Part shown: positions 1-10,100 of the stretch, one piece after another
How positions within the stretch are numbered: the stretch's first letter is position 1
Layout: each line of letters starts with the position of its first letter
Assembly: GCA_028565715.1 (NCBI GenBank)
Contig: JAOXYC010144440.1
Location: 1 to 20,303 of the forward strand
DNA: 20,303 bases
Source: Phoronis pallida
Lineage: Eukaryota > Phoronida > Phoronidae
Reading direction: 5' to 3'
Program-made: the position numbers and the translations under genes
Notes under the pieces: generated by a model
Databases searched by the model: none
Seen by the model: only the letters and a program-made list of their open reading frames with translations
Told to the model about the DNA's origin: nothing

Positions 1-86
1 AACGCCTTCAGGCACGTTGAACGTTTGTCAACAAAGTTGATTAAAACAAAATGGAATGTCGTATTCAACAGGACATATTTTTATAT

Positions 87-182
87 TCATGTATCTCTTT
101 TATTGTGTCTCCTCCGTCCGGGAACTGCTCTTCTTTGAAGGTTGATTTTGATCTCCACTGGTTTACTCTTCTTTGCTTTCTC
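87..182 (-). CDS. Candidate terminal exon of the RNF213-like gene (tentative)
   Basis: The giant exon ends in phase 0 at a good donor, in a position that matches the very end of vertebrate RNF213. Only a short tail and a stop should therefore remain. One candidate is this 96-nt stretch, preceded by CTCTTTTATAAG (AG at 184-183). It reads EKAKKSKPVEIKINLQ, continues with a basic tail, and stops at TGA (89-87). The AAG acceptor is unusual, which lowers confidence. A rival candidate is 396-449 (acceptor CTATAG), encoding 17 residues before TGA. A terminal exon outside the window is also possible. Confidence 0.22.
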   Translation of the reverse strand, partial: EKAKKSKPVEIKINLQRRAVPGRRRHNKRDT

Positions 183-1170
183 CTTATAAAAGAGTAGTTT
201 GTTTCAATGAGTAAACAACGTTCACGTGTAAACAAATACAAGTGACATAACTAATAACATCACAGGTTCCAAATTCCAGACAATGGGTTTAAAAACGTTG
301 GTCTTTATTAGTTTCAAAACTGAACCGAATGATTGTCGTACAGACATGCTAAATGAACACAACAACCACTGTATAGCGAAACTATTACAGCATCGTCAAT
401 GATCCGTGAGCAGCCTGGACATTAAACGACAGCCTCTTGTTATGTTAATCTATAGATACTGTTGTCACTTCATTAATAGAAAAGCATTTTTTTTTTGTTC
501 GAAGCCATTCAACACGCATCGTCGCTCTGCTATTTACATGAGAACTGTGATCACCCACCAAATGTGGCTTGATTCTGCTATCTTGATGAATTGTGAATCT
601 GTTGTTATATGTCAGTTGCACACATTCCATTTGGTCTGAGATCCTGTGTACTTTATAAAGATAAGTGTATTCACTGAACAGCGCCATGCGTTGGCGAAAC
701 ACCTAGTCACATTGCTACCAATATTTGGTAATAATTTCAATCAAATCAATGATGCGTGTGCAACGGCTTTGAATGGAACCTGTTTTTTTCTATTATTGAC
801 AGTGACATCATCAGTCTCTATAGGTTAAAGTTACGGGAGGCTATTCAAATATACCACACCAAATCCTCGTTAAAGAGACTATACTTTCGAGTGTATATTT
901 ATACATGTACTCAGTCTCCTCTTGGCTTATGGTTCTATGCTAAAGCTTGATTATGGTTAACGCGTCTCCCCAAACATGTTACGATTGAAATATAACTTGT
1001 TTGTTTTTATATGCATTATATTGATAAGTAAAATAAGTAACGAACCGAAATACTTCAATAACAAATTAACATCGCAGAGTTGCAACATGCTCTTTTCCAA
1101 TAAACATCAGCCAGTATAAAATTGTTTTTATGAGAGAAGTTTTGAAGCTCTAACAAAATTGTGACCTTAC
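183..1170 (-). other. 3' intron of the RNF213-like gene (left end uncertain)
   Basis: This is AT-rich sequence downstream of the donor GTAAGG (GT at 1170-1169). If the tentative terminal exon is right, the intron spans this whole stretch; otherwise it ends at 450 or runs off the left edge. I see no conserved peptide, RNA gene or repeat in it. The open frames of 60-85 codons here lack coding character. Confidence 0.5.
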
Positions 1171-4100
1171 CTTCATAGCCTCTTCAGTCAGTTTCACAGT
1201 TTGATAAACATGGCACACTTGTACGTCATCATCAAATATGTGTTTGACATGGTCAAAAAAGGCATCTCCTTCTGGCGTCTCTGATTGTTGAACTTCCAAA
1301 AGGCCGAATAGCGGCGCTGACTCATCCAATTTTAAATCCTGCGAAAAGTACCTGTAAATAAACCTACGCACCATTTTTACGACCAGAAAAAGGTCTATCT
1401 CGGTAGGTGTTTTTTTGAGCCGAGACTCAAAAGCTTTCATGTTTTCATCACTCATGCTCTTCCTGAATTTCCCTGGCAAATCATGTTCAGCGTTGTGACA
1501 AAGCAGTTCTTCTGTCATTTCATACAGACTGACAAAGTGGTGAAGATTAAGGGAGTCTAGCGGCTGGGGAAACAAACTGTGTGGAAAGCTTCTAGCTCTT
1601 GGTGCGAAGCAAATATCATTTAGATATTCTGTTATCAGCGTTTCTGGTTTTTCTTCAGCTCTGCGAGGTCTAGGTATTATCATATATAGTAAAAGGTTCA
1701 AGTGTTTAATCAATGCTAACATGTCTTCTTGATTGGAGTTGAGATTCTTTAGGGTCTTCTTGGCATCCAGTGGCAAAGCCTGCTTTTCAACAATGCGTTC
1801 GAATTGTATCAACATAGAATTGGGAGGAAGCTCGTGGGCATAGGAAAAGAACGGAAATCCGTTGTCAATAAGGAGATGGCATTTTCCAAACAACATCTTG
1901 TTGCAAAGTTCCATTTCAATAACAGGAAAGTCAAACTGAACGTCTTGTCCCATGCCATATGCGGTATTATTTTGCGAGATGGTCAAATACCTTGACCAAT
2001 CACATTCTTCGGGGCATTTGATGATTTGTCGGCTTGATGCCTCCTGCAATGGGGTGATTGGGACTATAGCCAATGATTCGTCACGCCGAAGGAAGCTAAG
2101 AGCAACGGAATTACCAGTCACTGCTGTTTGTAAGACCTTGTCCAGGAAGGAGTTGTGAATTTCAACTAAACATTCAATCACTTTATAAGGCATTGAGTCC
2201 TTTGTAAATGCAACACATTTCTGCAGTGGAGACTTTCCACTCAGTGTCGACATTTTGCAAAACTGGATGGAATGCTTTTCTGTCAAGTCCTGAACTTTGT
2301 TCCAAGCAGAGATAAAGTTTTCAAGTGCGCTTTTCAACTCCTCTTCCTCAGCTGGGTCCATTTGATCATCGTGTATTACAGTTGATACGAACCTGTCTCT
2401 TCTTTTTCGAAGAATATGGTGACTTTTGTACCTCGTCATCAACTTTTGCCAGTGCAGTAATGGTTCAATGAATTCCAACAGAGAGAGCCTTTTCTCATCA
2501 AGAAAGAAATCACCCAGAAAAGGATGCCTTTCATGTAAATTTGCCATGTTGAAGGATCCACGAAGATGTTGGTAAGACTTCAATGGAATAAATCTGAAAC
2601 ATACCTCCCGCCCCTTATCAATGAATTTGTCACCCAACTCATCGATCTCGTATTCTATGGAATCTCTATCAAAACTAGCATTACGCATCACTTTTTGTGT
2701 TATGTCATGTCTTCTTTGCACGATCGCATCTACTTCTTTAGTAAACATTCCTTCCCAAAGCACTCGTTGTTCTTTACTTCTAAAATTGTCTACCGTCGCC
2801 TCAGATAAAACATTGTGCAGTCGATGAATCAATCCATGCAAGAAACAGCACATCTGATGGGAGGGTAGATTCAGAAGTCTTCTCAAACTGTTCCACATCA
2901 AAGAAATTTCGTGCTCACAGCATTGGAGTGCTTCTTCATGAGAGAGCGCCTTATCGTCCATATTCAGTACATCAGCCATTGTAGTAGTCTTCATAATGAC
3001 TTGTCCAGAAAGGAGGCAGCTGTTTAAAAACAGTCGGAAAATGAAGAATGATGCATCCGACATATGTCGAGGCTGTATGAGTGGCGGAGATTTAAACGAA
3101 ATGCCAGTAGATGGGGCGGTGTTGACAGGCTGTATATCTTTCCTGCTTCCGTCAGTAGACTTGTGATTTAAAGTGCTTTTGCAAATAGAACACACGTCGC
3201 CTTTCGTTGCTAATCGATGCATAGACGAACATGCATGTAAAAGGACATCAGAATTGGGCTCACGGGCGCTGGCTAATTCATGTATGGACGGAATATACAA
3301 GTCCTGTAAGCTTCGTGGACAAAGTATAGCCTTTGAAAACAGAGAAGAATTTTGGTTGTCACCAAAAATTACGTCACTTGATATCACTAAGATAACTAAA
3401 GACGTAATCACAGAAGCAACTTGTGTGACACTGGCGGTTGAACTCGTAGATATGTCAAGCTTCGGCGTTCCAAACTCACGTTCCTTGATTAAGCATTCAG
3501 CAAGACTGCATACCGAAGGTGGGAATGAATTTGACTCAAGAAGCTCGAGTACCTTTTTGACTGACGTTTTTTCCGTGTCCTTTAAGACTCGATGACCAGA
3601 AACAAGATAAACGTTATCTGCCAGAACCGATAAGAGGGTTTGTGTTTTAGTAGCAGATGCCCGCGCCTCGGCAATGTATGTTGAGATCTGTTCAGAGTTT
3701 TGAACACGGAGAAGATTATTGAGAGCCTCAAAGGTGGACTGGTAGTCAGAGTCAGGGATAATGGACATTAATTTGTAGCCGATCGGATTCATGTAGTCGC
3801 TTTTTGTCCATTCAATTGTAGAAAGGGCGGGGAGTCTGGAGGAGCTGGTTAGGCATAGCTGAATTGTTTCTTGAAAGCTATGCTTTTCGTGGAAGCACTT
3901 CAAGAAATATATTCTAACAAGACGTTCTTCAAGCATGAAAGATATTTCATCAAGGAATTCGCTGTTCTTCGTTTCCTTTATAATAAGAGCAACTTCTCGT
4001 AAGTATGACTTCAGGTAACCAATAGCAACCACAAGTTTGAGGGACCACGTCTGTTCCTGTTGAAAAATGGATAGAGCTGTCTTTGCTAACGTGAGGAAAC

Positions 4101-7100
4101 AATCTGATTTGTCAACAGGCACATTGGCTAATTGACTGTTCACAAACATTTCGATAACGTCACTGGTCAACACCAGCAATGTGAAATCAGTTTGGTTGAC
4201 ACATTCAATTAACGCTTCTCCAAGTTTCCCAACCATGGTGTTCGTTGTTGATACATTTTCACCGTGAAGAATACTTTTCACGATGTCATCAGAATTCTCT
4301 TCAGAGTTCTCTGCTTCAACAGCCCAGATGCTGTCAATAAGTTGTCCAAAGTAATTTAACTCCGGGTCAATAACTTGCTTTAGTGCGATTCTTTCAAAGT
4401 ACAGGGCAAGAGCAGCGCTATTTTCATTGACACTGAAGCACCTACTCAGGTAATTGCAGAAGAAATTCTGAGTTTCCAGCAACGGTATTTGTTGGTGTTC
4501 CGCAAACAGTTTTTCAAATAACGACTCTAGCATGTAGTTGTCATTTGCAGCAACTTCAACAAGGTCTGAAAGTTCTTGCTCTTCTAGATGGTAAGGTATT
4601 TGGAGGTTCATGGCAAAGTCATTAAGGATTCTTAACAAGTACAACGTGTCTAAATCTTGAGTTACTTTACTTGCAACTGCCAAGATCAGATTGACTTTGT
4701 TTTGCCAATTACCAATGCCCTTACAAGCTCTCAAAACCTTCTTTGTTGGAAGAAGTGCCTTACAGGCTTCCCCGACAAGACGTTCATGTGGAGATAAATT
4801 CAAGATGACGTCCGACTCATGGACAGTTTTTTCTGATTCTGAACTGTGACTACTGCTGTCCTCTTCGTCTAAACCGGTGTCTTCGTTTGTAGGCTCGACT
4901 TCTGTGTCTTGATCGGAGTTTTCAGTACTTTGCACATCATCACCACCATCTCTATGTACATTTTCTTTAGATGCACACACAAGGTTCATCACATCAACAT
5001 CCAAGATCTCCTTGCATACCGATATCAATCGGATGATACTTTGAACTTCGCTGCTGTAAATCCAGTAATTGGTGAGAAGTTGAACAACTTGTTCAGAGGG
5101 TGACTTGTCTGTCAACTCTTGGTAAAGATTGATCGCCCAACGAGCAACAAAAACTCGTTCTTCCTTCTCTAAGACACCAGAATGCTCAGACGTCAGAATA
5201 TCACAAATGTCGTCCATAAAATCGTCGCAACCTTTATCATTTACAAATGCTTGAAGCTCTGGAATCGCATCAAACATCAAGGCTGAAATGTTTTTCTGCT
5301 GCTGTTCGTACATTTTGAATTTCCATTCCAAGTCCTTTGCGTTGTCGATAGATCTTTGGCAGCCCTGAACAAACAAAGCTTTTGTTTTTGCATCACTCAA
5401 TTTCTCCAAATAGATTCTACTGAATGGGAACAAAAGATCTAGACGAATGCCATTCATCTGGTATAAACCAGCCGTAGAATACACAGGAAGGTCGTCGATT
5501 TGGAAAAGTTGTGGATTTAGGAATGTGTCTTGCCAGAAACTACGATAACGGTCATCTCTAAAGCTGTTCCACGATCCACCCTTTTCTAAGAGAAATACAA
5601 CCATTGCAAGAGGTTCTTTGACTTTGTCCTGAAGATATGACGTAACAGCTGCCAAAAAAGTGGATGAGTTACGTAGTGCAAAACTATCACAAGCAAGTCT
5701 TACTAACCAGCTCTGGTAAGAAAATGTATCGCTTTTCTCACGGTACCTTTGATCAACCCATTGTACAATTCGGTTTTCCATCAAAGAAGTTATTTCTGAG
5801 TGTTCCAACTCTTCGGTTAGTTCCAACATGCTTTCAGTCGATCGAGCATCGCCGGAGTAGTTGATGCACGAGAACGCCCACATCAAGTTCTCCAGAATGG
5901 TTCCATTGATGTCAAATAGCGATCTATCTCCGATGATGTCAGCCATGTTTTTGCCAAGGATTTGTGGTAAGCTTGCCATTGGTTTTTCTAGAGAATCGAT
6001 GTTCACAATATGCCAACCACTAAGAAATGTAAGCGGACATAACCTGGTCGTTCCTCTCTTGGTGTGTGAAACTATTAATACATGTTTCTGATATCCCGTT
6101 TTTCTCTTTTTGTACTCAGTTCTTTGCTTCTCAATCAAAGACTTTGTAAGAAAAATGTGATCTTTGTCATTAGATGTGCACTGAATTACCAAAAGCGACT
6201 TGTTCCCTAGCCAGAATCTACATATTTTGTCTGTCAAGCTTTTCTCGGATTTAAAGACGTTAAGCTTCTCAATCTGCAAGAAGTCTTGTGCTGATCTATC
6301 CTGAAGAGCAGCTGCAATGTCAAAAACGATTGTCGTTTGTGTGTGGATGAATATCTTCAAACCGATCTCATCTGAATACCATTCCGATTCGTCTTTAGAT
6401 AAGTCTTCGAGAGCAAAGTCGAGAAAACACCGAATTCCATTATGCAACGGTAGGTTGAAGTAGTGCATCTGCCAATGCCTCACTTCTTCTTCATTTTCGT
6501 TCCCCAATTGAGATCTTGAGGCCCGGAGTATTCCATCTGGAGAGAAAATCCACATTAATTTTCTTTTGCAAGACTCCAGTATTTCGTCTTGGTTCTGTGT
6601 GTTTGCATCGAAAATGTCCTCCTCTTTCCTAAGGCAGGTATTGAACACTAAAGAAGACAGTGTGTCAGATGAATGTCCCACAATTGAGCTATCCTCCTGA
6701 AACATGTCGTTTAATTCAGGGACTGTGCTTATTTTTGTAACCCACGTTTCTAACATTTCGACAACAGCTTTCTGTTTGTCATGCAGAATATGTTCGAAAG
6801 TAAGTATTTGCTTTTCGAATCTGTTCAGAAATGGTGGATCGGAGTAATCGACATTTTCTGCTTCCATAAGAACAATGCATCTAAAGTCTTCGTGAACTGT
6901 GCACATAGGGTTGCTGTAGTGACCGTGGGCCACTCGACATGTCTTCTTGCTGCCGACAATAGTATAACTCTGGTTCAGCATGTCATATAAACTTCCATAG
7001 ATGTTAGCCAGGTCTTTCAGTACAAGAGCAACTCCTCTTTCCATACATAAGATAATTCTGCTCAATACTCTATAATTGTAATCTTCGGACAGGTCCTCCT

Positions 7101-10100
7101 CGAAACTACTTCCGTAAATGATTTCGTGCTCGCGGTTTTCGAGATTGATGAACGTGTCTAGTATTTCAATTGCGGAGTCACCGTTGGTTATCAACATGAG
7201 GTGTCGGGCAACTCGGTCACTGATGTTCTCTTGAACCAAGTCTTTTACATGAATAACCGTATCAAATTGGTCAACATGCTGAAAAGGCATGAATTGGTTA
7301 ACAGTGGCTTGGGTCCCGGTTGTAAGACCACCAAAATTTCGCAACAAACCTTTTTTCCATTGCTTAGCCTCAACAACACCTGACACTTTTGCGACTTGAC
7401 ATAGATACTTGATGAGGGAATAGTAGTCCCTCAGTCCATGGAAATTGCGAAAACGCGAGTCCCGTTGGTACTTGAAATAAGCACTTGCTAGTCTTTTTAA
7501 TTCTTCTTTTGGTAAGTAAGTTGTTTCTTCGCTTTCTTTTTCCTTTGAGATGTCCAACGAATGTGTCATGTTCTTATATGTTGCAATGGAAACCGCCGTA
7601 TCAAACAGATCATCCTCGTCTGGTTCATGCCGCGATAAATGGAAAGCTCGATTCATTTTTGCAGCATCCAATGCCCAGTTTGATATTCCAACTACAGCAA
7701 TATCGGGTAATTTACCATCTGCACTTTCCAAAAGATTGTGCAACACCTTCAGTGGGTTAGATTTAGATTGCTCTGCAAGCCCAATTTCATCTAACAAGAC
7801 AACAGGTAAAATCTCATCAGCTTTATTCACCCCTTGGTTGGTCTCCTTGTATTCCATTGCCTTTTCAAAAACTTTCTCAATCCCTTCTGAATTCGACGAC
7901 TCGGAACCCTGGTATGAAACTATGTATAAATACGGCAGCGACTTGAAGAACAGATCTCTGGAATCTAAGCCTCGAAGATTGCTTCTGATCAGTTGCAGTG
8001 AAAGTGATTTGCTGCTTCCGGGTTTCCCAACAACAAATATGGGGATTTTTTTCAATATACTCACAAGTATAATGAATACATTCTCTCGCAAAGCTGTGTT
8101 TCTGGCTGTGTTGTCTGGCAGGTTCATCCTCTTCAACAAATCGTCTTGCTCTTTCTTTATTATTTCCTTGAAAGCCTCCTTCGTCACCTGCTTACCATGT
8201 TCTAAAAAGATATTGGCCATTACAGAGTAGTAGTCTTCCCTGTCTTCCGTTTTGGTCAGTCTGCAGCTGTAGCTATGCGATAAAGACAAAACGAATGAGC
8301 GCACTTGTATATCAGCACAATGCTTTCCTTGTTCAAACTGACGTTTCTTCTCGAAATAGTAAGTTGCAAACCAAATGCAAAGGTCAATGCATCTTTGAAC
8401 ATCTCGTAGGCTAACACAATGTGTGTTTCCCTGTTTCTCTCTGATGAACTTTTGAGAAGACCATAAAAGCTCAACAAGCAAGACCGACTCGTCAGTGTTT
8501 GCCTTTTGAACCATGCGAAACATGTAAGCCCTTTCGTCATTGGTGTCTATCGAACCGAAGTCCCACACGTAGTCAATCAGTGCTTCGGGTAAAGGATGAA
8601 CTCGGTAAACAAGATTGGAGCGAGTATCCTTTTTGACTTTCTCTTCGAGTCCTGGGGTATGAACCTCACTATCCTTCCTTGGCTTATATGGATTACAAGC
8701 TGCCAAAAAGAATATATTTGATGCAAATGCCTTCCCCCGATATGTGCGATGGCACATTATCTCATTGATTAATCCAAGGTGGTTGCATGTATTGATTTCG
8801 TCCATAAACATCCAGAACTGTTTGTTGGGTTTTGATTTTGCAAGATCGTTGTTTGCATTGACTGTTTCCAAGATATCTTGCTCAGTTGTACCAGCATGAA
8901 TGGAAAAGGTTTTCAAGACATTATCGGTCGTCTTTGCTAAGTAAGTGACCAAGCTTGTTTTACCACACCCCGTTTCTCCCATGATCAAGACTGGACTTTT
9001 AGCTTGTATTCTCATAAAAATCAAAATCATTTTGAGTAAGTTGTCGGGGGTAAGAGTATACCCCTTAGGTAGGTCTTGTGGAGGCTTGTGGCTTGTCCTA
9101 ACGATTTTTTCTAATTGTTGCTGAAGAAATACCTGGTCTTTTTTTGAAAAATCGGGCATTTGGGTTCTCACTTGACCTTCAAACAACGACTTAACCTGGT
9201 CTGGTACGTCATGTAGATTTCTGTAGTATGGTGAAACCGTGTTGTAGTCTTGGGAATTGAATATGACGAGCAAATGGTTTGTTTCAGCCCAGCGAATCAT
9301 TCCCTCAACTCTCTCAATCATTTGTTTGCAATCTGTTGAGAACAAAGACGTGCTTTTCAATAGGTCAGTCCCTGCTGCTTGGTTTACTCGACATGGTTTC
9401 ACTGATCGCCTTGAAAACTCTGTCAGCGACTTGCGCATCTCTGTTACAATGTCCCTTTTGATAGTTCTCCTTCGTCCCATCATGTACTCTAAGTTGCTCT
9501 GCTTGAAATACTCGCTTGTCGAGAGTTTCTTTAACTGGTCCGAGAAAACATTCAACAAAACGTTAAGTACAGCGAAGGACATGTCTTCATCAAAGGTAAG
9601 GTGTCTTCTCAACAACTCCTGACATATTGAAGAACTCAGCGGTGTCACACTTTTGTCGCCAACAAACGCAATGTCCCTTGAGTCGAGAGATGAATCGTCT
9701 AATGCCTGGAGGTAGTGACAAACAACTTGTACTGGGTTAGTAACTTCAGATGCAACTAAGAAATCGTTGTAGTCATTCCATTTAAGCTCCTTCTTGACAA
9801 AAGACGTGCAAATGAACAAAGAATCTTTCAGATGGTTATTCAACGTATTTGCTATCTCAATACACACACATTTTGTACGGAGCACAAATCTGCTGGTACC
9901 ACATGAAACCATACCAAGGACTGCAAGCTCAAAAACAAAAATATCTAGCTGGTATGGATCTTCAACATCATACACGTCAAGATGCAGAATTGATTGGTCG
10001 TTTATGTCTTCCTTTTGCAATCGCTTGATTAACTGGATTTTCTTAAAGAGTCCACTGATCGGAAAATGTATTCTTGTTTTCTTCAGTTTGTTCGCAAGAT

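Noticed and set aside
659-675. Acceptor at GTTCAG giving an immediate TGA after the giant exon
   Set aside because: There is a poor pyrimidine tract and no residue added. It remains possible but is weaker than the other two terminal-exon candidates.
445-702. 85-codon minus-strand open frame in the left intron
   Set aside because: It has no family similarity, no acceptor fitting the phase-0 donor at 1170, and a composition like the surrounding intron.
3183-3231. Interpretation of the C-x3-H...C-x2-C site as a RING remnant
   Set aside because: The sequences before and after it follow the order around the RZ finger of the family, not that around the RING, which belongs about 400 residues earlier.
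3173-3595. 140-codon plus-strand open frame opposite the RZ region
   Set aside because: It is antisense to a well supported exon and has no recognisable motif.
7550-8230. 226-codon plus-strand open frame
   Set aside because: It lies entirely opposite the AAA4 coding region and looks like an antisense shadow of constrained codons.
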